DNA of 64,000 nucleotides from an uncultured Clostridia bacterium (GCA_947303805.1 CAMYZE010000001.1:1-64000); one strand, 5' to 3'; shown: positions 1 through 7,479, counted from the stretch's first letter. Numbers and translations: made by a program. The notes: generated from the letters alone by a model not told the origin.

Positions 1-1
1 A

Positions 2-61
2 CATGAGATGTTTGAGGGAGAAAAAGTAGATTGCTGGCTGATGGAATTAGCACTGGAATAA
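2..61 (+). CDS. Possible 3' end of a plus-strand gene, cut by the window edge
   Basis: Nineteen codons are open from the window edge and end in TAA at 59-61. The residues are mixed acidic and hydrophobic and I do not recognise them. The stop codon lies inside the first copy of the 93-bp inverted-repeat element. With so few codons this could be chance; the reading rests mainly on the same element lying directly after stop codons at three other places in the window. Confidence 0.25.
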   Translation, partial: HEMFEGEKVDCWLMELALE

Positions 62-149
62 AAGGGACGGTGATAATTATTGTTGCTTTATGATTAATTT
101 TTTATTTTTTTTAAAGAAATGAAGAATAATATTCTCCGTCCCTTTTATT
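57..149 (+). repeat. MITE/REP-like inverted-repeat element, copy 1 of 4
   Basis: A 93-bp element with ~25-bp imperfect terminal inverted repeats: AATAAAAGGGACGG at the left end and its complement CCGTCCCTTTTATT at the right, followed inward by ATAATTATT and AATAATATT. The centre is a T-rich then A-rich tract. Near-identical copies lie at 4841-4934, 7385-7477 and 12021-12113, all in the same orientation. No transposase is present. GGGACGG-type ends are common in REP-like elements of clostridia mobilised by Y1 (RAYT/IS200-like) transposases; that link is inference. Confidence 0.85.
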
Positions 150-154
150 TCCTA

Positions 155-190
155 ATTAGGGACATTTTTGTAAAGAAAAATGTCCCTAAT
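155..190. repeat. Perfect 15-bp hairpin with GGGACA arms
   Basis: ATTAGGGACATTTTT (155-169) and its exact complement (176-190) flank a 6-nt loop. A further half-copy, AATGTCCCTAAT, follows at 191-202. The arm differs from the 93-bp element next to it, so this is a second REP-like palindrome family. It could also act as a terminator, but no T-run follows. Confidence 0.6.
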
Positions 191-305
191 AATGTCCCTA
201 ATCGAAACTCTTAGTTTCTGAAACATTATAAATTTTACATTTCCTTATATTTTTTAATTTTTTGAAGGAATATTTGAAACTTCCAAAAAAAAGTGAGACT
301 GCCTA

Positions 306-557
306 TTAACTTTCAGTCCCATCTTTCCATACCACCGTTATTTTATCTTTCTTGACCACTATCTTGTCTACCAGTGCATAGAACAAGCCCTCATCAAACT
401 CAATTAGTGACTTTTACTTATCTTTAGTGTATTTATATAGTTGGTTAAAACGCTCTTTCTTAATTCTTAATCTTTTAGCTTGCATTATTTCAACTTTAGT
501 TAGTAAATTGCTGTCACAAACCTTAACGCTATATTTTTCAATGCATCTATTTGCCAT
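306..557 (-). pseudogene. Serine recombinase C-terminal remnant 1
   Basis: The last ~35 codons (306 to ~413) read FDEGLFYALVDKI, then KDKITVVWKDGTES and stop. This is the usual extreme C-terminus of large serine site-specific recombinases. An in-frame TAA at 414-416 separates it from 47 upstream basic, helical codons starting with an ATG inside the end of the TOPRIM gene; these may belong to the same decayed gene or be unrelated. The catalytic N-terminus, zinc ribbon and most of the coiled coil are gone. Related tails occur at 5598, 10386 and 11806. Confidence 0.6.
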
Positions 558-1347
558 CTTCTGTAATTATTCCAAGACTATAAAAAATCATAGACACAGA
601 AGAAAATGCTTGATATTTTTTTTCGATTTTAAAAAAATCCTCTTGTTTGTTATATATCATTTTATTAATATTTTGATATGTATATGCAATATTTTGTGTT
701 ATCTTATTCCATTCACTGATTGCACCTATATTCAATATATAATCACAAAATTCTTCATATGCATGTAATAAACAATTATCATCAATATCACATATTTTAA
801 CTCTACTATGGTACTTATTATATTTTTTAATATCTTTCCCAAGTTCAAATTTTAAAGCAAAAGTTTTATCTATTTTTGTTGAAAGAATATATGATTCAAT
901 AGAAGGGTAATTCAAAATTAATAAACCAGGTGTATCATTAATATCATATGGGTCTTTGAATTTCTCAATTAAATTACAAATTATTATAGAATTATTATTA
1001 GATTTGCAATCTCTATCAAATACAAAAAATATTTTACTGTTCTCTATATCTATATCATAACTATAATTTTCTATTAATTCTGAATATGCTCTATTCAAAA
1101 AATCTATATCATCTGCATATTTAATGTTTGAATGTCTAGCATTCAATAATAATATTTTACTATTTTCATTTTTAATTTTACAAATTTTGCATACAAAATT
1201 ACTTTCTTGTCCATCTCTATGTGTTAATTCAACAACTTCACAATTAAATATATCTTCAAAAATTTTTTCAAATAACTCAATCTCGTCTTTCTCCCCTTCA
1301 GTCACAATAATAACCTGCCCCAATATTTTATCTTTCAATAGCTTCAT
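547..1347 (-). CDS. TOPRIM-domain protein, partner of the AAA ATPase (RloB/PARIS AriB/OLD-like)
   Basis: A 266-residue protein. TEGEKDE at about residues 16-22 fits the TOPRIM glutamate motif and VFDRD at about 109-113 fits the acidic DxD motif. A later conserved-looking segment, PSIESYIL at ~148-155, recalls the Pro/Glu segment of RloB and DUF4435 proteins. I chose the ATG at 1347 because GGAGGA lies 10 nt upstream; a GTG at 1374 is in frame but has no ribosome site. The start overlaps the end of the ATPase gene by 20 bp, so the two are probably translationally coupled. In PARIS and OLD-like systems the TOPRIM partner is the nuclease or toxin effector and the ATPase is the sensor; that role is inferred. 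Exact family not certain. Confidence 0.75.
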   Translation of the reverse strand: MKLLKDKILGQVIIVTEGEKDEIELFEKIFEDIFNCEVVELTHRDGQESNFVCKICKIKNENSKILLLNARHSNIKYADDIDFLNRAYSELIENYSYDIDIENSKIFFVFDRDCKSNNNSIIICNLIEKFKDPYDINDTPGLLILNYPSIESYILSTKIDKTFALKFELGKDIKKYNKYHSRVKICDIDDNCLLHAYEEFCDYILNIGAISEWNKITQNIAYTYQNINKMIYNKQEDFFKIEKKYQAFSSVSMIFYSLGIITEDGK

Positions 1348-2416
1348 ACTTTGGCAGTCCTCCAAATTCACCACTTAAATACATTTTTTGCAAATTTTGA
1401 AATACTCGCGGAGAAAAATCAGATACTCTTGAAACTTTACTACCTTTGTTTTTTTCAAAACTAACAACATATATTTGATCAGGCCTAAATATGGTATTTG
1501 AAATTAATCCGGCACAGTGAGAGGATAAAAACAATTGTGACATAAATTTTTTATTCATCATGAATTTGACTAAAAACATTTCTAAATTAATATGCATACC
1601 AGCAGAAAATTCATCAATGACAATCATTCCATTTTTTGTACTAGAATCAATAATAGTTGGTAATACATTAATTAATGCCTGATTTCCTGTTGACTCTAGT
1701 TCTAATGGTAAAATTATTTTTTCCATGTCACTTCTCGTACAGAGTATTACATCTTTCTCATGAAAAGTAGTATTTTTTATTTCCAACGGGGAATTAATCT
1801 CTTTCAAAAAATTATTTAAGTAATTATCTCCATATTTTTTAATATAATCATTTACTTTGTGACTCATATCTTTAGAATAGGAATCAATATAATTTGAATT
1901 CTTTATGAATTCAATGAGGTATTTAACATCGGCATCATCTTGCACAACTCCAGATACGCTCATCTTTCTCAACAACGAAACATTTGAATCTTCGATTTTT
2001 TCATTTACTTTTTTCTCGTTAATAAATACTATTCCATTAGAAGCTATTCTTGTTAATATTTCCTTGTTTTCCTTCAATAAATGTTCTTCCTTTATCCCGT
2101 TTGAATCAAAGATTATAACATAATAAATATTTTTTCCATTAAAATAAAAATTATATTTAATTTCTGTTTCCTTGCTAAATAATCTAACATAAAATGGATA
2201 TATAATATTATTATTACCTTCTAATAAATCTATAATAAATCTTATAGCTTTTAGTACATTGGATTTTCCAGATCCATTATCGCCGATAAAAAATGCTCCT
2301 TTTAATATTCCGTTGTAAACATTTTTTTCCAAGTATTCATATTTTGTCTTCTCGAAGCTTATTTTTGTCTCATCCATATATGACTTAAAATTTTTTAATG
2401 TGACACTTTTTAACAT
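1328..2416 (-). CDS. AAA ATPase (RloA / AAA_15-like), sensor half of a probable phage-defence pair
   Basis: A 362-residue protein starting with the SMC/RecF-type N-terminus (LKNFKSY) and Walker A GDNGSGKS at 45-52. An ABC-type signature ESTGNQAL is at 241-248, Walker B MIVIDEF at 264-270 and a switch histidine in SSH at ~300. The C-terminal YLSGEFGGLP at 346-355 is typical of RloA-like AAA_15 proteins. AAAGGAGG lies 7 nt before the ATG, and a consensus promoter is ~75 nt upstream. The coiled-coil region between Walker A and the signature is short, so this is a compact RloA-type rather than an SMC protein. Together with the overlapping TOPRIM gene it matches the two-gene ATPase+TOPRIM defence architecture (RloAB, PARIS, OLD-like). 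No restriction or methylase genes are nearby, so it would act alone. Confidence 0.8.
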   Translation of the reverse strand: MLKSVTLKNFKSYMDETKISFEKTKYEYLEKNVYNGILKGAFFIGDNGSGKSNVLKAIRFIIDLLEGNNNIIYPFYVRLFSKETEIKYNFYFNGKNIYYVIIFDSNGIKEEHLLKENKEILTRIASNGIVFINEKKVNEKIEDSNVSLLRKMSVSGVVQDDADVKYLIEFIKNSNYIDSYSKDMSHKVNDYIKKYGDNYLNNFLKEINSPLEIKNTTFHEKDVILCTRSDMEKIILPLELESTGNQALINVLPTIIDSSTKNGMIVIDEFSAGMHINLEMFLVKFMMNKKFMSQLFLSSHCAGLISNTIFRPDQIYVVSFEKNKGSKVSRVSDFSPRVFQNLQKMYLSGEFGGLPKYEAIER

Positions 2417-2491
2417 AAATTTCCTCCTTTCATAAGTGTAGGTGCATTTTTTTTACATCTGATTTTTTTCAACTGTAAAATATTTACATCA

Positions 2492-2520
2492 ATTATAGCA
2501 TGGGCTTCTTTTTTTTTCAA
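2492..2520 (-). promoter_or_regulatory. Promoter of the ATPase/TOPRIM operon
   Basis: Read on the minus strand: -35 TTGAAA (2520-2515), 17-bp spacer, -10 TATAAT (2497-2492). It is a near-consensus housekeeping promoter placed ~75 nt before the ATPase start codon. Confidence 0.7.
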
Positions 2521-2660
2521 TTAAATTTTATATATTTAATTTTTTTAACCGACGAAAATTTAATATAACATCTTAAATTATGTAATAAAGTATAGTCGGC
2601 AAATATATTAGTTTTTTATCAATGAAAACTTGCTATTTTTCTTATCTAAAAAACAATTAA

Positions 2661-2720
2661 ATCGTTTCTAATCGTTTCAATTTATTTCAATTCGTTTCAT
2701 ATCGTTTCAAATCATTTCAA
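2661..2720. repeat. Six-unit tandem array with exact 10-bp period
   Basis: Consecutive 10-mers from 2661 are ATCGTTTCTA, ATCGTTTCAA, TTTATTTCAA, TTCGTTTCAT, ATCGTTTCAA and ATCATTTCAA. The TTTC core is invariant and TCG is kept in four of six. The phase equals about one helical turn, so a protein could bind one DNA face cooperatively, or the tract could be curved. It lies in the 709-bp gap between the defence operon and the lipoprotein gene; no gene is seen in that gap. Confidence 0.75.
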
Positions 2721-2868
2721 ATGATAGTTCGTATCAATACCTATGATACACTTTTCATTGCAACATAGATTTTGATTCAACAGCAATTTCTGTGCATTTG
2801 TTTCGCAAATGTTACGAAATTGCATAAGAACTTCTAAAATTTTGCTTCGCAAAATTGGAAGCACTAAA

Positions 2869-2901
2869 AAAACCGCTAATATAAAGCATATTAGCGGTTT
2901 T
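2869..2901. terminator. Bidirectional intrinsic terminator
   Basis: AAAACCGCTAATAT (2869-2882) pairs perfectly with ATATTAGCGGTTTT (2888-2901) around a 5-nt loop. T-rich tracts follow on both strands. It would end the minus-strand lipoprotein transcript from 3126. Two smaller hairpins built on TTCG loops (arms CATTTG/CAAATG and AATTTTG/CAAAATT) lie just to its left at ~2797-2855. Confidence 0.75.
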
Positions 2902-2979
2902 GATTTTATTTTTGATTTTCAAATTGCTACTTTTTTGATAGTTTTTGCATAAACATATTTAAAATTACATAATTTTCAA

Positions 2980-3076
2980 AAAGGTGCAAAAGATGCAAAA
3001 AGGTGCACGATTTTCCAAAAGGTGCATAAAGGTGCAAAAGGTGCACGACTTTTTTAAAGGTGCAAAAAAGGTGCAA
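2980..3076. repeat. Phased AAAGGTGCA array
   Basis: GGTGC occurs at 2983, 3002, 3021, 3031, 3040, 3059 and 3070, with a GATGC variant at 2992. The intervals are 9, 10, 19, 10, 9, 19 and 11 bp, all near whole multiples of ~9.5-10 bp. Each unit is preceded by an A-tract, a pattern that suits intrinsic bending or phased protein binding. A single AAAAGGTGCA also occurs at ~9141, past another lipoprotein gene. The array lies directly downstream of the stop at 3126. Confidence 0.7.
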
Positions 3077-3125
3077 ATTAAACTTTTGTGTCTACTTTTT
3101 CTTGACTAATGCACCATAAAATATT

Positions 3126-4814
3126 TTATTTAAAACTAATTTTTTTGTAAACAAAATCGAATAAGTTTACATTGAAATCAACAAGATTGAATTTAGAATC
3201 ATAAATATCACACCATCTACCATTTAAACTGTTCTTTTCAAACAAATATAAAGTTTTTCTTTCAATTTCAGTCTCATATACTGCATAATATCTATCCACT
3301 AATTGATTAACAAACTTAAAATCCTCATCAAATATTTTTGTGTTTTGATTATCATATATAGCAATGTAATTATTAAAAATGCAATAGTTTGAGGCATTAA
3401 TTAATATATCCATTTTATGAAATTTTTCATCATAAAGAGAAAATGACTCATTTTTAGTAACCCCATTATTATTATCATATTTGGCGAAAAGTGTATATGT
3501 TCTATCATTGATTTTTATTAAATATGTATTTATAATTGGTTCATATCCATTATCAGTAATCCATTCAATATTTGTATCCTTAATTTTATTATTAATATTT
3601 TTTAAAACAACTCCATTATCCATTCTTGTAAAATAATATCCATTGTTACAATACTGAAAATCTTGGTTAGAATTAGCAATATAAAATAATTTGTTAATTG
3701 TATAATAATTATATTTTTCACCATCACATATTGAAAATATTAAATTTCTAATACTTTCATTTCTATAACGTTCCAATTTATTCTCAATTCTAATAGGATA
3801 TTCAAAATTTTGCGTTATTGGCTTCATTCTTTCGTTTAAAAGAAAATAATTCTCATTGTAATTAATACAATAAACTCTTCCATCACAAAAACTGACTATA
3901 TTATATATGTTATTAAAATATTTTAAGAAGTTGTATTTATCGTATCCTTTATAAATATTTTCACTTTTGATTATGTTTTTATGATAATTATATTCTATTT
4001 TTCCATAATCTGTTTCAAAAATAACAATTTGCTTCCCCACTTGTTCTATATTATTATATGGATAATCCAAAACTAAATTTAAGTATGTATCTATATAATT
4101 ATATTTGTGATAGCCTAATTTGTTAGAACATATTTTATAAAACTTTTTATTTCCAATTAAACATTTTTTAAGATATATATATTTAGGAAAACTTTTTATC
4201 AAAGCAAACTCTTCATTATATATATCCATATTTCTGCTATCTTCAAAATCAGCACCATATGAAACAAAAAACTTACCATTATCATAATCAATATCAGATG
4301 CCTCAAGTACAAACTTTATACATGTATTATCAATATATTTATAAATTTCCTTTTTATACATACCATTCTCAACAATTATGTAATTGTTCACAACAAACAA
4401 TGGTTTGACATAAGTCGGAATATTTAGTGGCATGCCAGACATATCATAACTTTCAACGAAACCTCCATCTGCATCATATTCAATATCTAAAAACATAAAA
4501 GGTTTACCAGCAACAACATCATATATAATTTCCAGCTCATACCATTTTGATTCATAAATTAAATTTTCATCCTTACTAAATATACTCATTTTATTTGTAT
4601 CTTTATCAGTTTTAATGAAATAATCATTCATATTAAATTCTTTATTTTTAATGTCTAATTCAAATTTATTGCTAATACTATCATCAATATCTATTGTTTC
4701 AGTATTATTATTTTCATTCAAATATTCAGTATTTTTATTATTCATATTACAACTATTTAAAAACACTATTGTTGCAATAAATATAAGTTTTATAATTATT
4801 CTTTTTAATAGCAT
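3126..4814 (-). CDS. Unrecognised lipoprotein with repeated [IL][YF][DN]xxF motifs
   Basis: A 562-residue protein with a basic, hydrophobic leader ending in the lipobox-like LNSC near residue 22, so it is probably lipid-anchored outside the membrane. The start ATG follows GAAGGGTG. The body is rich in Tyr, Asn, Asp and Lys. Short motifs recur: IYNEEF, LYDEKF, IFDEDF and IYDSKF, with a looser LLNERM. Such regularly spaced beta-strand/turn units are what a beta-propeller lipoprotein would show, but this is inference from pattern alone and no family is claimed. It is followed by the phased GGTGC array and a bidirectional terminator; a MITE copy lies 26 nt upstream of its start. Confidence 0.75.
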   Translation of the reverse strand: MLLKRIIIKLIFIATIVFLNSCNMNNKNTEYLNENNNTETIDIDDSISNKFELDIKNKEFNMNDYFIKTDKDTNKMSIFSKDENLIYESKWYELEIIYDVVAGKPFMFLDIEYDADGGFVESYDMSGMPLNIPTYVKPLFVVNNYIIVENGMYKKEIYKYIDNTCIKFVLEASDIDYDNGKFFVSYGADFEDSRNMDIYNEEFALIKSFPKYIYLKKCLIGNKKFYKICSNKLGYHKYNYIDTYLNLVLDYPYNNIEQVGKQIVIFETDYGKIEYNYHKNIIKSENIYKGYDKYNFLKYFNNIYNIVSFCDGRVYCINYNENYFLLNERMKPITQNFEYPIRIENKLERYRNESIRNLIFSICDGEKYNYYTINKLFYIANSNQDFQYCNNGYYFTRMDNGVVLKNINNKIKDTNIEWITDNGYEPIINTYLIKINDRTYTLFAKYDNNNGVTKNESFSLYDEKFHKMDILINASNYCIFNNYIAIYDNQNTKIFDEDFKFVNQLVDRYYAVYETEIERKTLYLFEKNSLNGRWCDIYDSKFNLVDFNVNLFDFVYKKISFK

Positions 4815-4840
4815 ATTACACCCTTCATTTCGTAACTATA

Positions 4841-4934
4841 AATAAAAGGGACGGTGATAATTATTGTTGCTTTATAATTAATTTTTTATTTTTTTTTAAA
4901 GAAATGAAGAATAATATTCTCCGTCCCTTTTATT
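4841..4934 (+). repeat. MITE/REP-like inverted-repeat element, copy 2 of 4
   Basis: A 94-bp copy with the same ends as copy 1; it differs by one extra T in the central tract and a few substitutions. It lies 19 nt beyond the stop codon of the 185-residue lipoprotein gene and upstream of the next gene in the same direction. As RNA its ends could pair as a long hairpin. Confidence 0.85.
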
Positions 4935-4953
4935 TTCTAAACTAACAACATAT

Positions 4954-5511
4954 TTATTTATCTAAAAAAGTCTTAGTAAACATATCAAGAAAATCATCTG
5001 CTTTCAATTCCATCAAATAAGATAATGAGCTATATGCAATATGAACTTTTACAATTCCTCCAAGAAACAAGGAATCTACAAATGTTTTATAATTAGTATC
5101 TCCTCTAATCACAATTTTACTGCCGCTTTTTCTGCCTATGCATTTGACCTTCTGTCCATCAGGCTTAAGTATAGTAATATTACAATCACTCTCTCCTAAT
5201 ATACTCATGGTATTAATAAGCATCTGTTCTTTTTCATTATTAAAAATTAAACTTATTGTTATATTATCCTTATTGACTGTCACTTCTGCCTTAATTTTTT
5301 CATCAAGCTTTGTAATGCTCTCATTCATTTCCACACTTGTTTTTTGCTGTAGGCAATATTCATCTGTTGGTTGCTTAAATTCATCCAAATACACCATCCG
5401 TTCCCATCGTTGCGGAGTAGAATTTTCACAAGCTGAAGCAAATGATATGATAAACATTATTAAGATAAGCAATTTTATTAGTTTGTAAAATTTTACTTGA
5501 ATTATTTTCAT
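4954..5511 (-). CDS. Hypothetical small lipoprotein
   Basis: A 185-residue protein. A hydrophobic signal segment (residues ~10-26) ends in SASAC, a good lipobox. The mature part is charged, with an alternating-strand central region (EVTVNKDNITISLIF) and a KPDGQKV turn, so a small beta-sandwich is plausible. I do not recognise a family. It stands alone between a MITE copy (downstream) and a recombinase remnant (upstream). Confidence 0.7.
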   Translation of the reverse strand: MKIIQVKFYKLIKLLILIMFIISFASACENSTPQRWERMVYLDEFKQPTDEYCLQQKTSVEMNESITKLDEKIKAEVTVNKDNITISLIFNNEKEQMLINTMSILGESDCNITILKPDGQKVKCIGRKSGSKIVIRGDTNYKTFVDSLFLGGIVKVHIAYSSLSYLMELKADDFLDMFTKTFLDK

Positions 5512-5597
5512 TTCAAATATTATATCATATTTTCCACATTTAATTAATTGTTTTACTATTGATAATATTTAAATACCAAATCAAAAAATGAGACCCT

Positions 5598-5786
5598 TTA
5601 TGTTTCAGTCCCATCTTTCCATATTATTTTAATACTATCTTTATTTACTTTAACCCTGTCCACCAGTCCATAAAATAACCCTTCGTCAAAGCCTGTTAGC
5701 TTGTTTTTACTTGCTTTCAGGTCGTTTATGTAGGTTTCAAGCACTTTTGCCCTGCTTTTTCTTTGTCGCAATTCACAAGCAACCAC
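5598..5786 (-). pseudogene. Serine recombinase C-terminal remnant 2
   Basis: Sixty-two codons ending in FDEGLFYGLVDRV and IIWKDGTET, preceded by RAKVLETYINDLKAS, the terminal coiled coil and tail of a large serine recombinase. The DNA is close to that of the remnants at 10386 and 11806, including the shared 3' flank beginning TTTCAGTCCCATCTTTCCA on the plus strand. Everything N-terminal is missing, so it cannot be functional as a recombinase. The ATG giving a short open frame is probably fortuitous. Confidence 0.7.
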
Positions 5787-5825
5787 TTTATAATCTCAAC
5801 ATTTGATATGACCCCACACAATTAA

Positions 5826-5850
5826 AAATCGCCACATAAAATGGCGATTT
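5826..5850 (-). terminator. Terminator of the BrnT-type toxin-antitoxin operon
   Basis: AAATCGCCA (5826-5834) pairs with TGGCGATTT (5842-5850) around a 7-nt loop. On the minus strand the stem is followed by TTTTTAAT. It lies ~80 nt downstream of the antitoxin stop. Confidence 0.6.
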
Positions 5851-5932
5851 AAATAATAATAAATTAGTTTTAAACTCCCAGACGAAATATTAGTGTATTT
5901 ATTTAAACTCAAGCACAAGTTTAAAATAATAC

Positions 5933-6121
5933 TTAATTAAAAACGGCATCAACTTCTCCATTAACAAATTCTTTGCTCCAGCCATTGTCTGCAACAAAAG
6001 CTTCAAGATACGCTCTAAACTTTTCTTCAGGAGTAAATTTGTTAGCAAATGGATTTTTAACCATTTTATTAAAGTCTTCCTTAGTTAATTTTGGAATATT
6101 CATATCTTCTAATTCTATCAT
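5933..6121 (-). CDS. Probable antitoxin, partner of BrnT
   Basis: A 62-residue acidic protein whose ATG overlaps the toxin stop by 4 nt (ATGA type), so it is co-translated with the BrnT homologue. It carries KNPFANKF in the middle and no obvious ribbon-helix-helix or helix-turn-helix. Classical BrnA antitoxins are longer and have a C-terminal RHH domain, so the pair uses a different kind of partner. The role is inferred from its position; the sequence alone would not identify it. Confidence 0.6.
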   Translation of the reverse strand: MIELEDMNIPKLTKEDFNKMVKNPFANKFTPEEKFRAYLEAFVADNGWSKEFVNGEVDAVFN

Positions 6122-6408
6122 CTTTTGCCTCCTACTGCCTCATAATACATAACCTTTTCATCAGCATCTGCAACTCTTGCTGAAAATATTCTTATTATAT
6201 CTTTTTCCTTTACACAATGACACACAATCAGCAATCGTTCCTTATAACTAATACCAATTATCTTAAATCTTTCTTCCGTCACTGAATGGTAATCATCATA
6301 TTCATACAAAGCATTATTGTCATAAAACACTGTCTTAGCTTCATCAAATGAAACTTGATGTTTCTTTATATTTTTTTGATTCTTATTTTCATCCCATTCA
6401 AACTTCAA
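6118..6408 (-). CDS. brnT: BrnT family toxin (RelE-like ribonuclease)
   Basis: A 96-residue protein with the BrnT hallmarks in order: FEWDENK at 3-9, a helix ending KKHQVSFDEAKTVF, HSVTEERF near the middle, then the strand LLIVCHC and RIFSARVAD. BrnT toxins are RNases of the RelE fold that inhibit translation and are neutralised by a cognate antitoxin. The start is a TTG with GGAG 7 nt upstream; the weak start codon may help keep toxin below antitoxin. The gene is first in a two-gene operon with its own consensus promoter and terminator. Confidence 0.85.
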   Translation of the reverse strand: MKFEWDENKNQKNIKKHQVSFDEAKTVFYDNNALYEYDDYHSVTEERFKIIGISYKERLLIVCHCVKEKDIIRIFSARVADADEKVMYYEAVGGKR

Positions 6409-6455
6409 TTATCTACTCCAACCTACAACCTCTTTACTTTCTCATTATTTATCAT

Positions 6456-6484
6456 ATTATATAAAAAATTCCATTTTTTATCAA
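6456..6484 (-). promoter_or_regulatory. Promoter of the brnT operon
   Basis: Minus strand: -35 TTGATA (6484-6479), 17-bp spacer, -10 TATAAT (6461-6456). The -10 lies ~48 nt before the TTG start. Confidence 0.65.
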
Positions 6485-6516
6485 TATATATTTTGCATTT
6501 TTACCCTTGGCACGAA

Positions 6517-7149
6517 TTACTTTAAAATTGAAGCTCCAAACTCAAATGCATTTTTCAAATCAATTGGAAATTGATTTGTATTAACTTCTTTTTTGTGAGC
6601 TTCATTAAAAGAAGCCATATTATATTTGCTATAATCATTCACTTGCAAAGTATCAAATGCTCCTATTATTTTCATCTCGCCATTTAAGTTGTGTAATAAT
6701 GCTAAATCATTTTTGATTTTTTCAGCATAAAGTTTTTCATAATACTCTTTTGGTGCATTCATGGTTAGAATTACACCAATGTTTATTTTTTTATCATTGT
6801 AATTATGATAATCATCGTATGACAAAGTTACAAAATGAACTCTCTCCATCAATGCTTGTATTTGGCTTGTAATGTGACCTTGATAAATTGGCGATCCAAT
6901 AATAAGTGCATCTGATTCAAATATTTTATCAATGATTGGCGATAAGTCATCTTTCCAAAAACAATGATTTCTTCTTCCATTTTTCAATTTACAGGCAAGG
7001 CAACTCCTACATCCTGTAAAATTTAAATCATACAAATCATAATACTCTACTTCGTACCCTTTAGATTCTGCTCCTTCCTTTGCTGATTTAAGCATCTTTG
7101 CCGTGTTATTATTTTTTCTTGGACTTCCATTTAAAATTATAATCTTCAT
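6517..7149 (-). CDS. NAD(P)H-dependent FMN reductase / iron-sulfur flavoprotein family
   Basis: A 210-residue flavodoxin-like protein. LNGSPRK at residues 6-12 is the FMN phosphate-binding loop, and GSPIYQGH at ~85-92 is the second flavin loop. A CRSCLAC cluster at 47-53 with Cys63 matches the compact cysteine motif of iron-sulfur flavoproteins, which bind a 4Fe-4S cluster next to FMN; some relatives keep the cysteines without a cluster. Substrate unknown; redox defence in an anaerobe is plausible. AGAGG lies ~9 nt before the ATG. Its first base overlaps the stop codon of a short upstream reading frame. Confidence 0.8.
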   Translation of the reverse strand: MKIIILNGSPRKNNNTAKMLKSAKEGAESKGYEVEYYDLYDLNFTGCRSCLACKLKNGRRNHCFWKDDLSPIIDKIFESDALIIGSPIYQGHITSQIQALMERVHFVTLSYDDYHNYNDKKINIGVILTMNAPKEYYEKLYAEKIKNDLALLHNLNGEMKIIGAFDTLQVNDYSKYNMASFNEAHKKEVNTNQFPIDLKNAFEFGASILK

Positions 7150-7241
7150 TATAGTGACCTCTTATTATTTCTTATTTTTTTCATCATTTCAAAATCACCG
7201 TGTTCAATTTCTTCCTTAAGTATATTTATTATTTGACTACA
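7149..7241 (-). pseudogene. Short unidentified coding remnant upstream of the flavoprotein gene
   Basis: Thirty open codons (helical, with KEEIEHGDFEMMKKI) end in TAA that shares its A with the flavoprotein ATG. A stop lies directly upstream and there is no start. It looks like the tail of a lost gene once coupled to the flavoprotein; I do not recognise it and chance is possible. Confidence 0.25.
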
Positions 7242-7248
7242 TTAATTA

Positions 7249-7384
7249 TTACCAATTTGCATACCTTTGATTTTTATTTATTTCTGTGATTCTTTTTACA
7301 TCTTCATCACTTAATACAAAATCAAAATATTGTTGTTTTCAATAATGTGTGCTTCATTACTTGATCCAGGAATAGCTATGCAAC
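7249..7384 (-). pseudogene. Aldo/keto reductase C-terminal remnant
   Basis: Reads IAIPGSSNEAHIIENN, then after a one-base frameshift FVLSDEDVKRITEINKN and QRYANW stop. This is the characteristic end of aldo/keto reductases, where the IPGSS loop binds NADP phosphate. The catalytic TIM barrel (Asp, Tyr, Lys, His) is missing. The homology begins exactly where MITE copy 3 ends (7385), so the element sits at the deletion junction. Confidence 0.65.
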
Positions 7385-7477
7385 AATAAAAGGGACGGTG
7401 ATAATTATTGTTGCTTTATGATTAATTTTTTATTTTTTTAAAAGAAATAAAGAATAATATTCTCCGTCCCTTTTATT
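7385..7477 (+). repeat. MITE/REP-like inverted-repeat element, copy 3 of 4
   Basis: A 93-bp copy with intact AATAAAAGGGACGG ends. It lies 2 nt past the stop codon of the DUF4143 ATPase gene and abuts the broken end of the aldo/keto reductase remnant. It lies in a 330-bp gap whose other content is that remnant and the fragment at 7149. Confidence 0.85.
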
Positions 7478-7479
7478 TC

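Noticed and set aside
427..768. Hydrophobic 113-codon plus-strand frame
   Set aside because: It lies antisense to the TOPRIM gene and a recombinase remnant; low-complexity Phe/Ile/Leu content is what AT-rich antisense gives.
2548..2600. ACCGAC ... GTCGGC inverted repeat upstream of the defence operon
   Set aside because: Arms of 6 bp are separated by over 40 nt of AT-rich DNA; not convincing as an operator or structure.
2661..3076. Possible CRISPR array
   Set aside because: Units are ~10 bp with no unique spacers of 25-40 bp and no cas genes.
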